Part shown: piece by piece, positions 10,619 to 20,983 of the stretch
Position numbering within the stretch: position 1 is the stretch's first letter
Layout: each line of letters begins with the position of its first letter
DNA from: Rhizopus sp. PT2906
Lineage: Eukaryota > Mucoromycota > Mucoromycetes > Mucorales > Rhizopodaceae
Reading direction: 5' to 3'
DNA: 64,000 nt
Assembly (NCBI GenBank): GCA_025529335.1
Contig: JAMYHX010000244.1
Span: 1-64,000, forward strand
Notes under the pieces: generated by a model
Databases searched by the model: none
The model's input: only the letters and a program-made list of their open reading frames with translations
Told to the model about the DNA's origin: nothing
Position numbers and translations under genes: made by a program

Positions 10619-11032
10619 CTTTATACTACTTGTTCTGTAAATATACACTTTATTCAACAATTATTCGCATGCATATATAATATATCAATTGATCTTGATT
10701 ATCAATCTTTTCTTTATTTGTTTAAAAGACAACATTTAATAAGTCACTGTAGGGACTTTTGAGTCTGAATCTACAGGTTTCTACAGAAATATACATTTTT
10801 ATACGCAAATCTACATGATTCTACATAAATCTACACATTTCTACTCAAACTTCAAAGATGTGGCTGCCTTTTAATATTTTAGTATCATAAAAAAGAGGCA
10901 AACTGAAAGCTCACAACATTTTCCTTTATGAAGACAATATGAGCAGTAGATACAGTGTTTTGCGTTTGAAAGTCTGGCCAGTACAAAACTTTTCTTGGCA
11001 ATCCAACTTTTTGTTTAAACACAATTTCTTTT
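10619..11032. other. Intergenic containing a 10-bp periodic array
   Basis: 3' flank of the TPX2-like gene, followed by the 10770-10849 array listed separately. The minus strand just downstream of the zinc-finger ORF continues coding-like in another frame (about 10900-11040), suggesting that ORF is broken. Confidence 0.4.
10770..10849 (+). repeat. Eight-unit tandem array with exact 10-bp period (TCTACAnnnn)
   Basis: Eight consecutive 10-bp units each begin with (C/A)TAC preceded by T: TCTACAGGTT, TCTACAGAAA, TATACATTTT, TATACGCAAA, TCTACATGAT, TCTACATAAA, TCTACACATT, TCTACTCAAA. Only the first five or six bases of each unit are conserved. The period equals roughly one DNA helical turn, so all sites face one side. 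It lies between the stop of the TPX2-like gene and the next ORF. Confidence 0.75.
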
Positions 11033-11311
11033 TTATCTCTTTCTTCCTGAAAAGAAACAAACACATTGAAAAGCTTTGTTGGAGGGCATCATAGGTAGAT
11101 TAAACATATGCCTCTTTTTATCATTAAAATCAACTTGAGCAATATTAACGTGCGTGTCATACTTATGATTTGATAATTTGGTCTTTGTTTCAAAATCAAG
11201 ATTGCAATCTTTACAATGAAAAGCTTTTTTGTGATTTTCCATGTTTGAGCTTTTTCCAGTTATTATTTCATATATGATTAATGGTTGATCCACTAAGTAT
11301 GAATGTAACAA
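11033..11311 (-). pseudogene. Small C2H2 zinc-finger-like ORF, probably broken
   Basis: The 92-residue ORF contains one C2H2 finger, FHCKDCNLDFETKTKLSNHKYDTH (C-x2-C-x12-H-x4-H; residues about 31-54). After AFQCV the frame ends, but another frame continues with EERDKKEIVFKQKVGLPRKVLYW for about 50 residues. An intron there would be only 18 nt, so a frameshift is more likely. Function unknown; zinc-finger ORFs like this can belong to mobile elements. Confidence 0.35.
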
Positions 11312-11389
11312 ACCTATATTAACATTTCATTATGAAGTATAAATATGAATGGTTATAATGAGACAAGTTTATTTTGCATTTTGCTTTTA

Positions 11390-12699
11390 TTAATGCTTTA
11401 TTGAGTCCTTGACTTTTGTTTCAGAATTATTGTCGGCATTGTTGACTTCAGGAGAACCGAAGTAGCAGGTAGGGCAACTACACGAAAGGTCACGAATTAG
11501 GCTTACTTTGTATCGAAGACTGTGTCGAATACAGATGATCAAGGCGCTAATAGTCAGCACTCCAAGTATCAAGAGAACTAATGTTGTAAATAACAAACTA
11601 TATCTGGTCATCTAGAGAAACAATATGTATATAGGCAATCATTATAAAATGAGTCTCATGTCCATACCTCATAATGATCTATTGCAAGAAGAGACCTTGG
11701 CATAGCGAAGACGTATATTCGATATCCAAAGTAGCCCATGACAGCAACATTGAAACCTAAAAAGGCAATCATGATATGTATGTTTTCTTTGCGAATGCCA
11801 TAAAAAACAAGAACTAAAAAGACAAGAATACTACTAAAGAGCACCACGACGCATTCAAACTTCCATATATCGTTATACCCAAGAATACCTGAAGGTACCA
11901 ACTGTACAGCATATGCAAATAAGAAAAAAAAGTCAACCTTGAGCAGACCACATAAAAGCCCCCAAGCGATCAAGAGCGGTTGAAACTGTTCACTGTCAAT
12001 GTAATGGCCATGGTAATTTTTCCAGTGAAAGCGTTTGTACAATTGAGTTGTAACAACAAATATGACACAGAATACGAGTGGAGTGAAAGCGAGTATAGCA
12101 TATTGGAATGGTTTCATTCTTGCAATGTAGGCTGCTGAACTATGCTTGACTGGACTAGAAGCTTGAATGATGGCAAGGTTCTGTAAATGGTTGGCTATAC
12201 TTGTACTGTTTGAGTCTGGACGGTCGTAGGATTCAAAGCATCCCGCCTTTTCAAACAAAAAGTGTTGCAAGACATGAACAATAGACATGATGACAAAGAA
12301 GAATCCTGTTGGAAAGGAAAGGGGGAATTAGTCTTGGTCTATGTGAAAAAAGTACCTACCAAATAGAATTAAAGCAAGTAGGTGACAAATGTTTCTTTGC
12401 CGTAAAGCGTCTAAATACAAGAATAGCTGGTATACGGATGCTACAATAAATAGGCCGTGATACATAAAGTCTGTCTGTGCAAATCCCAGTACGACCAAGT
12501 CGAGTGTACAGTAGGACAGACGCAACACATCGTAGTGAGCAGTGAAGGATTCGAGGATGATGATGAGAATAGGCTCTAGAATAAGACATCCAAGTAGAAA
12601 GACATTTAAACTTGCTTCAACTCTCGTCAATGACTTCCAAGGCTCAGATGCTTCTGAATCTAACTTCCATGCGAGTCTAATCATGGCCTGTATAAACAT
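11390..12699 (-). CDS. Multi-pass membrane protein, UPF0658 Golgi type
   Basis: CDS complement(join(11390..11611, 11668..12305, 12360..12699)), 399 residues. Introns have clean GTAGGT/ACAG and GTATGG/CTAG borders. About seven hydrophobic helices: ASLNVFLLGCLILEPILIII, YHGLFIVASVYQLFLYLDAL, LLALILFGFFFVIMSIVHVL, AILAFTPLVFCVIFVV, LLCGLLKVDFFFLFAYAVQL, VVVLFSSILVFLVLVFYGIR and LLFTTLVLLILGVLTISALI. The order (short N-terminus, YQL..LDALRQRN, cytosolic loop, YKRF(H/G)W, LKVDFFF, FYGIR.EN, YRIYV) agrees with my recollection of the fungal UPF0658 Golgi apparatus membrane proteins, whose function is unknown. A start at 12684 or an extra upstream exon ending TTTATACAG is possible. It converges on nothing; its 5' end is 110 bp from the BCAT stop. 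Confidence 0.65.
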
Positions 12700-12808
12700 T
12701 TATGTTTTTTGGTGTATTTATAATAAATATAGTTTGCATAAAAAGGAGCTACACGGAAGCGAAGAGGATGTGTCTAAAGGAGAAACACAGATGCGTTTTA
12801 TTCAAAAA

Positions 12809-14182
12809 TTAATTGATGACAACGGACCAAGGGTGTTCGACTTCACCATATTGGATTTCAAAAATGGCATCATTGAATCTCTTTGTATAAGGGCCAGCCT
12901 GAGCATTTGGATCTTTAGGATCCAGAGGAATCTTGATATCTTCACCCATGTATCCAATTTCTTTAATAGGACTGACAACACAAGCAGTACCAGCACCAAA
13001 CATTTCGACCAAACGACCGGCCTTGGCCAAGTCGCGAAGTTCAGGCATGGTCATGTTGCGTTCAGAGACCTTGAACTCGTTCCAATCTTTAGCCAATTGA
13101 ATGATTGAATCACGAGTGACACCAGGAAGGATAGAACCATCTAAAGGAGGAGTGACGAGCTCTAATTCGCCTTGCTCATCTTTGATCAACATGAACAGGT
13201 TCATGGCACCTACTTCGGTCAGTTGATGATCAGGACCAAACAACCAGAGGTTTTGTTGGTAACCCTTGGAGGCAGCCAAACGCTGAGGCATCAATCCAGG
13301 AGCGTAGTTTCCACCAATCTTGGCATCACCTGTACCACGTGGCCAGGCACGAACATATTCGGTGGTGGCGAACAAACGGACAGCATTAAAACCGGTTTTG
13401 TAGTAAGGACCCACAGGACAACCAATGACAAACAAAAGAGCGTCTGTGGGGGGATTGACACCTAGTGCCTCTTGTGTACCGATCATGGTGGGACGAATAT
13501 AAAGGGAATATCCACGTTCAGTTGGAATCCATCGTTCGTCCGTCTTTAAGTATTCGCCAATGAGCTTGATCAATTCTTTGCCGTCAAATTTCTACTATGT
13601 CCTTAGTATCGTGTACATCTTGTTATGCTTGATTACTTACAGGAAGGGCGATACGTTCGCATGAACGGTTCATACGAGCCATGTTCATATCGGGTCTGAA
13701 AAGACGAATCTTTCCATTCTTATCCTTGTATGCCTTCATGCCTTCAAAGCACTAGATAGACATGGATTAAAAGGTCATATTGTGACAGATGTTTTCATGA
13801 TTTTACCTCTGTAGCATAATGGAACACGACAGTACTGGGAGGCAAACTAAGGTTTTCAAAGGGACGAAGTTCAGGAGCATCCCATCCTTTTTCCTCATTC
13901 CATTTAGCAGTAACCCTATAGGACGTGTTTAGTACATATACGAATTGACATGATCTAACCTTACATATGATCAGTAAAGGTTCTTCCAAAAACGAGGTCT
14001 TTATTGGCAACCAAAGGTTTTAAGGTATCTGCTTTTGTAACCTTGAGTTTATTTGCCTACACAAAATGTCAGCATACACAAACAAAAGTAATAAAGACAC
14101 CAATTACGCTTAATTCAGAGTATAATCTCTTGGTTTGAATAAAGGCATTACGCCTGAATGAAGGTAGGAAATTAGACAACAT
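12809..14182 (-). CDS. Branched-chain amino acid aminotransferase, mitochondrial
   Basis: CDS complement(join(12809..13591, 13641..13751, 13807..13915, 13965..14056, 14108..14182)), 389 residues, five exons. Fold-type IV PLP enzyme transferring the amino group between Leu/Ile/Val and 2-oxoglutarate. Residues 1-25 (MLSNFLPSFRRNAFIQTKRL) are basic and amphipathic, with Arg/Ser and no acids early on, indicating mitochondrial import. Family signatures: LVFGRTFTDHM, FHYATECFEGMKAY, RLFRPDMNMARM, the PLP-lysine segment GDAKIGGNYAPGL, QNLWLFGPDHQLTEVGAMNLF, LDGSILPGVTRDSI and FGAGTACVVSPI. All intron junctions restore the family alignment. No defect seen. Confidence 0.96.
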
Positions 14183-14548
14183 GAGTATAGGGTGGGTATT
14201 GTGTGAGAAAGAAAAGGACAAAAAGATTAAAAGAAGCTCATATTTATAGTCACATCAGATGGACTCCGCCTCAGACATCAAGTGTCAACTAAGGTTTCTT
14301 GATATTCTCGGTAAATTTCCCACGATACATAACTCCAACAGAATTCTTCTTTTACACTTGCAAAATTTCTTGTCTTTTTTATCGATTTACTTTTCAAAAA
14401 CGCGTAAGAACAAAGTACAGACAAAGGGTGAAAAAAGATGAATATAGATAAGGAGTAAAGAGCGATAATGATTCATAATGCAGCGGGCCAATAAAAATGG
14501 GGAATAGTGAATGTATTCACTTCTTGTCAAGCGTATATTTTTATTGGT
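14183..14548. other. Intergenic between BCAT 5' end and the tetraspan gene
   Basis: BCAT 5' flank and tetraspan 3' flank. A 60-residue ORF at 14259-14441 is the only one and shows nothing recognisable. Confidence 0.4.
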
Positions 14549-15749
14549 TTAATAATACTTGTCATCTTGATTGTCATCCACTGGCTTTCGTTTGATATAA
14601 TTATAATCGACTGTAGCAGTATTATACGTCGGTGTAGGAGACGGTGCACTTTCGATATCAATAATCTTTCCATCTGGGCTCAGCTTGAATCCAATAGAGA
14701 ACTGTGAATCTCTTCGTAAAGGTTCCACAATCTTTTTGTTACGTATTGATTTTCTTATGTTTCTGAATGAAAAATCTTTGGCCCTTTTTGAAGGTTTGGC
14801 GTTATTGAGCACAATCACACTTCGATCTGGGGGATAAGGACCGCCTGGTGCTGCTGGGTTATTGATCATGGCTGGTTGGGGTATAGCAGGTGGACCTCCC
14901 ATGAGAGGCATGTTGTAAGATTGAGCATGACGAATATCTGCGTCAGAGATGTATTCAGGTCTAAATAATCGAAAGCTGTAGATACACATGGCCCAATAAA
15001 CCTATCATTGGCGGGTTAGTATAAAGGGGGAGATTCAAACAATAGAAAAAAAGGGACTTTACATAAAAGGCAAACATGAGGATATAAAAGATGATTCCGA
15101 ATTTTACTTCATCTTGCCATAGGTGATTGCAGTTGTAATAATCGTGTTGGAAATCAAAGTTGTTTACTGTGTTATTGCCAGAGGTAAAGTCTTTTTGAAT
15201 GGTAGATGATGATGAATTGATACACCATGAATGGTAATCTGTCTTATTGATGATAAACAGTATCACATTCACTAAACCATCCACAAGCACCAAAAAGACA
15301 GACACCCAGATGGCATGAGATAGTGATGTGACATGCGTGCCTCTGTCCTAAGTGAAATTGAAATTAGCATCCCCATTAGATGATAACTGTATGTATGTTT
15401 TATTTACAATGATTAAAATAACAATACCGCCTGCAGATACAAGTGATAATATTAAGTTGACTACACCATATACCATTGTAGCCGCTTGCGTCATGTAAGA
15501 GTATATCACTACACAATGGTTCAGTATACGGTAGCAAACTATAAAAGTTACTTACAGCTTGTATTTTGAAATGATAGCACTGCTAGATACATTGAGAATC
15601 CCTATTATAAAATCAGTATTAAAGCTTTATATATTCAACATGTATTCACTTACTGCCCATATCAGACAGATAATGCCAGATCCTATTCTTAATGGAATAC
15701 AACCACAGCATCTTGGTTGTGGACCTAACATGGGCTGTGCAGCATACAT
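14549..15749 (-). CDS. Four-helix membrane protein, unknown function
   Basis: CDS complement(join(14549..15001, 15063..15347, 15408..15508, 15556..15601, 15654..15749)), 326 residues, five exons with clean borders. The N-terminus MYAAQPMLGPQPRCCGCIPL is followed by four hydrophobic helices: RIGSGIICLIWAGFSMYLAV, TMVYGVVNLILSLVSAGGIV, SHAIWVSVFLVLVDGLVNVI and KFGIIFYILMFAFYVYWAMC. A long extracytoplasmic-type loop between helices 3 and 4 has two cysteines (YHSWC, YNCNHLW) and NNT/NSSS glycosylation-like sites. The C-terminal about 125 residues are soluble, with Pro-rich PLMGGPPAIPQPAM and a basic KRAKDFSFRNIRKSIRNKK patch. The tetraspan/MARVEL-like layout is visible but the family was not identified. 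The CCGC could be palmitoylated (inference). Confidence 0.75.
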
Positions 15750-15889
15750 GGTTTATTTTTATAAAGAAGAAGTGTATAAAAGAAAAGAAAGGGTATAGAT
15801 AACGTTTAAATATATATACAAGCCCTTTTTTTTCAAGCATAAAGATTTATTTTGGCAACCTGTTGTTTGTAATTATCCTTATTTGTACA

Positions 15890-16715
15890 TCAAAATTTCC
15901 TTCCCAAAGTAGCAAAACTCGACTCTTTTAAGTATCTTCTGTGTGCTTCCCGTAAGTGTTCGGGTCGGATAGGTCCCGTATCATTCCATTCTTCCATGAC
16001 ATCTCTTGCTAATGACACCTTTATTTAAGCTTTTGTGATTTACACAATGATAAACCTTTTTTACCTTTTTCAATGATTTCACCTACATACACTTTTGCAA
16101 AACCTGCAACAACAAAGGCCATTGTTTGTGAGCATTGCTGATTGAGCACTTGACTTACCAACTAGGATAATGATGAGTTATTTTTTTTTTTTTTTTTTTT
16201 TTGGAACTATTTCCTAAAATATCTTATATTATTATTACCCTTTTGACATTTGTCCTATTTAATGCCGATCTTCTATAAGCTTCATATCTTTGAAGTTGCT
16301 CAGGTGAGAAATTCTCTAGCAAGATTTTCATGTCTTCCTTTTGTTTTTCCATTTGAGCTTGCATATGGGTATCCATATCAACAACGACCTCTTCCTTTTC
16401 ATCGTCTTCTACTTCTGCGTCTATGGTTGTATCCTTTTGTGTCTGCTTTTCTTCTTCTCTTGTCACACTATCTTCTCGTTCTGTTTCTACTGAACCTTGA
16501 CGTGAAGGAGTGACATTGCTGCTGCTGCTTTGTCGTCGATGAGGTGGCATGCTGCTTCTTTTGATGGCTGCTGCTGCTGCTGCTGCAGTTGTCATTGGAC
16601 GACCAAAGGTTTTGGGTGGTGGTGGAGGACTTGTGTCTGGTGAAAATGGTGATTTCTTTGACGGTGGTGGTGACGATGCATTAAAGCTAGTCTTTCTTTT
16701 ATAGGTTGGAATCAT
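15890..16715 (-). CDS. TAF11: TAF11 (TFIID subunit, histone fold)
   Basis: CDS complement(join(15890..16008, 16065..16161, 16239..16715)), 230 residues. TAF11 pairs with TAF13 through a histone fold in TFIID and contacts TBP. The first half is low-complexity (KTSFNASSPPPSKKSPF, Ala run, acidic KEEVVVDMD). The histone fold begins at about residue 135: ENFSPEQLQRYEAYRRSAL, NRTNVKR, then LVSQVLNQQCSQT, MAFVVAGFAKVYVGEIIEKA and RDVMEEWNDTGPIRPEHLRE, ending RRYLKESSFATLGRKF. The introns sit inside the fold, and splicing is needed to restore GEIIEK-ARDVMEEW. MIPTYKRK at 16715 is chosen as start; the upstream in-frame extension to 16826 is hydrophobic and atypical. A poly-T tract at about 16181-16201 lies in intron 1. 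Confidence 0.95.
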
Positions 16716-16873
16716 TAAAAAAGAGAAAAGAAATAAAAGGAAATAAAATTTTATATTCAAGTGCAGAACAGCCCTTAAAAAATTTATCACTTTATGCAAG
16801 CTGTATCCTGGAAAGCACATGATCACATGTAGGGGACTAAAGTCTTTGAACTAAATGGCAAAGTTATATTTAT

Positions 16874-18712
16874 TTAAAGTGGTGTTGTTTCCATGATAAC
16901 CTTGGATGGCAATGACAATGAACGATGATGACTTTTCTTTGCCCCAAGTGACAACTTTCTATAATTCAAGAGACGTCTCAACTCATCCTCATTATTATCC
17001 TCTTCTCCTTCACTCCACGTGAGATCAGGTGTAGGTGTTGTTGTTGCTGTTGAGGATGATGTCGTCTTTCTAAACGGCCAGAACCCAGAAAGCCCCGACC
17101 TTCTTTCTTCTGTTTCTTCGTTCCCATGGGTGGGCGAGGATCCAGAGACAGGTCGTTTGGACGGTTCACGAAGCTGACTGAGCATATCAATTGTCTTTTC
17201 GGTTACCCAGGGTCGCATAAGGACAAACTGCATAATCAATTGTTGTTCCAATCCGACCACGGTCTCTTCACTCTGGTTCTCTTCACTCACCATGCATGCG
17301 GCTGCTGAGGTGGTACCCTTGGACGAGAAATGAAGCACGTTTGAGACAGGACGAAACAGGTGCTTCTTGTGCACAAAGGATGGCGGAGGCTGTTGCGGGT
17401 ACTCGGGTAGCCGTTGAAATCTGTCAAGTTCGTTCAGAACACTTTGGATACGCGTGTCTTGTTTATTGGTAGCAGCAACGGACATATAGGTCAAATCGTG
17501 AATAAAGACACCCAAGAAGGGAACCGCTGGACGATCGACACAAAACTGAGCGTGTCGACGGTACTGACAGTAGTTGTCTGATTCGGACATGAGGGAGTTC
17601 AGCATGTCTAATTGATTGATTTGCTTTTTGGGGATACATTCCCATGTGCGACGTAGGCGCTGTATAGGCGGTGTACCGAGAGCAGAAACGACAGCTTTCA
17701 GTGTTTGATAGTTGAATAAAGCGAGTAACTTGGAAGCCACCTTGACCCATCGATTGAGAATCTCTGCACGTCGACAGGCCTCTTGGGGCAAAAGGATCGA
17801 GTGCTCAATCGTTCGTGTGATGAAATTGAAAAAGTCTGTGGAGGCTATGATTCGATTGTGAGGCGTGCGTGCTGAATGACACAAGAGTGCTTCCCGAGGA
17901 ATGGCGCGGAATATGGCGGATTCGATCAGAGTAAGTTGGTAAGCAAATAAACCAGGCGAAAACTCCATCATGGTCGGTATGGTCATCGCACTCATATAAA
18001 GCGAGCGGACCTTGGGAAGCATTCCGTTATCATCTTGCTGCTGTTGGAGATGGCGATGCATGGCCAACAAGGGAGGTACAGGAATATTAGGTATATAGTC
18101 TCTAGTGGAAGATGGTGTAGGTATCGAAAGACTATCGGTCGTCGGTGTCTGAGCAGGAGCTAGATTGGATGGGTCAACAACAGTTTGCGATAACACGTCA
18201 TCCATGGTAAGAAATGGAGAGGATGTGTTTGCCTTTTTGGGTTGATTAAGAAACTGGACAATATCAACCGTCTCATCATCCTCTTCTTCGTCTTCTTCAT
18301 CAATGACAAAATGAATTGAGTTTCCTCTTGTTCGTTTCAAGTTTTTAGTGTCGATATGAACTGGTCGGGGTGGAACAGGTGGTTTCGGCCTATTTACAAG
18401 TATCTTTTCTAATTGGTCGATACTTTTCCTGATCAAATCAATTGAGTTTTTATACTCTGGTGGTCTATTTACAATATCTAATAATTGAAATAAACTTAGA
18501 TCAAAGCAAGACAGGCTATAGTAGAATTACATTGACGTAAGAACTTTGTTTGATGTAACTGTTGAGTGGATAGTTCGACAATAGAAAGAAAAGCAATAAA
18601 CGCATCCTAAATCATAGGGCTTAGTGGATATTTAGTGTCTTGTTTTTATCAAAGTTATTACCTCTGTCTTTCCTTCTGTTAATAATTGTGTTGCACTGGT
18701 GAATTCATTCAT
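16874..18712 (-). CDS. Ras guanine-nucleotide exchange factor (CDC25-type RasGEF)
   Basis: CDS complement(join(16874..18477, 18531..18606, 18662..18712)), 576 residues. N-terminal about 70 residues are helical (LLTEGKTEDAFIAFLSIVEL), perhaps MIT/TPR-like. Then an SH3-ligand-type RPKPPVPPRP and an acidic EEDEEEDDE stretch. The catalytic CDC25 domain spans about residues 210-400: FSPGLFAYQLTLIESAIFRA, STDFFNFITRTIEHSILL, RAEILNRWVKVASKLLALFN, YQTLKAVVSALGTPPIQRL, then VPFLGVFIHDLTYM. These are the blocks that load GTP on Ras-family GTPases. C-terminal part is Ser/Thr-rich and likely regulatory. The domain is shorter than in canonical Cdc25 and the REM module is not obvious. Head-to-tail with TAF11, 158 bp apart. 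Confidence 0.88.
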
Positions 18713-19434
18713 TATCTATTTACAACATATATATATATATATACACACACACACAGCAAGTTAAAGAGAGAGAAAAAAGAATGTGATTTATGTAGGCTGC
18801 ATTTTATATTGTAGAAATAGACTAGTGTGACTATCGGCTAGAATTTACCGCACTTAAATAGTGATAAAGCCCTGAAGTTGTTACTCTTAATGGTCAAGTC
18901 TCAATTAACAATAAAAAAAAAGAAGGGTGTATTGATTATAGGACAATAAGAACAATCATTGAATAATGATATTGTATATATATGATTTTGATCATCAATT
19001 TCAGTTACTAAAAATAACATTATGCATATGGTCATCGTAACTAGACTTGCTTTTATTTTATAAGCTAGCAGAAGAATATAGATAACATCCCCCTCTTTTT
19101 TATTTGCAACAGTAAAAAAAGTATCATTATGTTGGCTTATTACTGTATCATCAGATACATACAAGATATTATATAGTCTAAGCATATAAGGCTATCTCTT
19201 GTAATTCAAATAAGTGGGTGTTGAAGCAATCACAATCACTCAAAAGACGCATTGTCATGAAAGATATATATTTAATTGGAAATAATAATCAAAGTGATAA
19301 AGTACCTTTTTTTTTTTATGCATCTATATCAAAATTCATAGAGAGAATGATTCACACTCTGATTGGCTAAAATTTCTATATAAAAAATAATGTTTATTTC
19401 TTTGACCTTCTCTCTCTTTCTCAATTCTATAGAA
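18713..19434. other. Divergent intergenic RasGEF-SGT2 with microsatellite
   Basis: Shared 5' region. A compound TA/CA microsatellite lies at about 18728-18756. The only ORF (18901-19185, minus) has no recognisable features. Nothing else is supported. Confidence 0.45.
18728..18756 (+). repeat. Compound (TA)n(CA)n microsatellite
   Basis: Alternating TATATA passing directly into ACACACACAC, about 29 bp, in the RasGEF 5' flank. Confidence 0.9.
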
Positions 19435-20914
19435 ATGTCTGTAAGCGAAAATAAGAAGGCCCTTGTATTTTCCATTTTGGAATTCTTACAAAAGTCATGT
19501 GAGGACGGTACAATTAACAAAGATGACACCGAGGGTATTGAAGGTAATGTATATAAAGATGAAATGCGGCCCCCCCTTTTTCTTACATAATGATACTTAG
19601 TTGCTATGCAATGTATTGGTGAAGCCTTTGGTGTAGATGCTTCTAATGAAGAACAACAAAAGCGTTATTCTACAAAGCCTGCTAATTTGCTTTCTATCTT
19701 TGATGTCTACTTGAACACTAAATCAAAAACATCAGCTACCAAGGTAAGATTTTTACGCGGTAAGGCAACATTTTCTAATCTTTACTCTTTTTTAATACCA
19801 GGCAACTGGCTCTACCAGTGCTGCTAATACTACTACTAGTGCTCCTGCCGAAGGTAAGTTATTCTTTTTGTATTGTATAAAACGAAAATGATTAACCTTG
19901 ACAGCGTAGATGTATGTATAAATAACGTGCGCGTGACGACAAATAAGAAATATGTAAAATAACCCTTCTTGTAACTTAGAAAACCACAGTGAGTGAAGAG
20001 GATAAAAAGGAAGCAGAAATGAAGAAGGTGATGGGTAATCGTAAGGTTGCTGAACGCAACTATCCAGAAGCCATCAAACTCTATTCTGAGGCCATTGCCC
20101 TTAACCCTCACAACGCTGTCTTTTACGCCAACCGGTAGGTTTGACACACGTCGAGAATAGCAAAACCATATGCTTACTCTTTTTAAACTAGTGCTGCCGC
20201 ATACAGTCAACAGGGAGATCATGGAAAGGCCGTTGAAGATGCCAAAAAGGCTTTGGATATTGATCCCAAGTACAGCAAGGCATACAGTCGCATGGGGTAA
20301 AAGAAAACAACAAATATCTAACCATTTTACTGATGATTTATGTGATTAGTCATGCTTACTTTTGCTTGAACAAATTCAATGATGCTGTTGACGCTTATAA
20401 AAAGGGATTAGAACTTGATCCTGAAAATGCCACATTGAAGAACTCATTAGCTACTGCTACTGCTAAAGCAAATGCTTCTAGTGTAGAACGTTCTGCTGAG
20501 CCATCTCCAGCTAGTGGTTTACCCAACTTGGGTGCAGGTGGCATGCCTGACTTGGGATCTTTATTGAACAACCCTGCTTTGATGAACATGGCACAACAAA
20601 TGATGCAGTCTGGTGCTCTTGAAGGCTTAATGAATAACCCTGCTGTTGCTAGAATGTATGTAGAAAGAAAAAGAAAAAAAGTAAAATGAATGTTGTGTTG
20701 ATATGATTGATATTAGGGCACAACAAATGATGAGTGGTGGAGCACCTCCAAACTTGAATGAAATGATGAATAACCCAGAAATGATGAGAATGTGAGTATG
20801 ATTATTTAGTTGCTCGATTGAGATTAATGTATGGTTTATAGGGCTCGTGAGGCTATGAATGGCATGAATAACAACAACAACAATAACAATAACAATAATA
20901 ACGATGGAAATTAA
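19435..20914 (+). CDS. SGT2: SGT2/SGTA-type TPR co-chaperone
   Basis: CDS join(19435..19543, 19601..19743, 19802..19853, 19990..20134, 20192..20296, 20350..20655, 20717..20791, 20842..20914), 335 residues, eight exons. Sgt2 binds Hsp70/Hsp90 by its TPRs and hands tail-anchored proteins to the GET pathway. N-terminal dimerisation domain KKALVFSILEFLQKSCEDGT and VAMQCIGEAFGVDASNEEQQ; three TPRs from KVMGNRKVAERNYPEAIKLY through NPHNAVFYANRAAAYSQQGD to KFNDAVDAYKKGLELDPENA, with the carboxylate-clamp pattern. The C-terminus has the Sti1-like Met/Asn-rich repeats LLNNPALMNMAQQMMQSGAL and LNEMMNNPEMMRMAREAM, then an Asn run. The acceptor of exon 4 is taken as CACAG at 19989, which keeps frame. The stop lies 70 bp from that of the next, convergent gene. 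Confidence 0.95.
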
Positions 20915-20983
20915 AGGAGAGAGAATTTACAAGTGTATTTAAAATAAACAATAAATTACAAGCAAAAAACAACAACTTTTTTT

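Noticed and set aside
11033..11060. An 18-nt intron rescuing the C2H2 ORF
   Set aside because: Far below any plausible spliceosomal intron length here; a frameshift is the simpler explanation.
16716..16826. Upstream in-frame start for TAF11
   Set aside because: Adds a hydrophobic leader not expected in a nuclear TFIID subunit; MIPTYKRK at 16715 is the better start.
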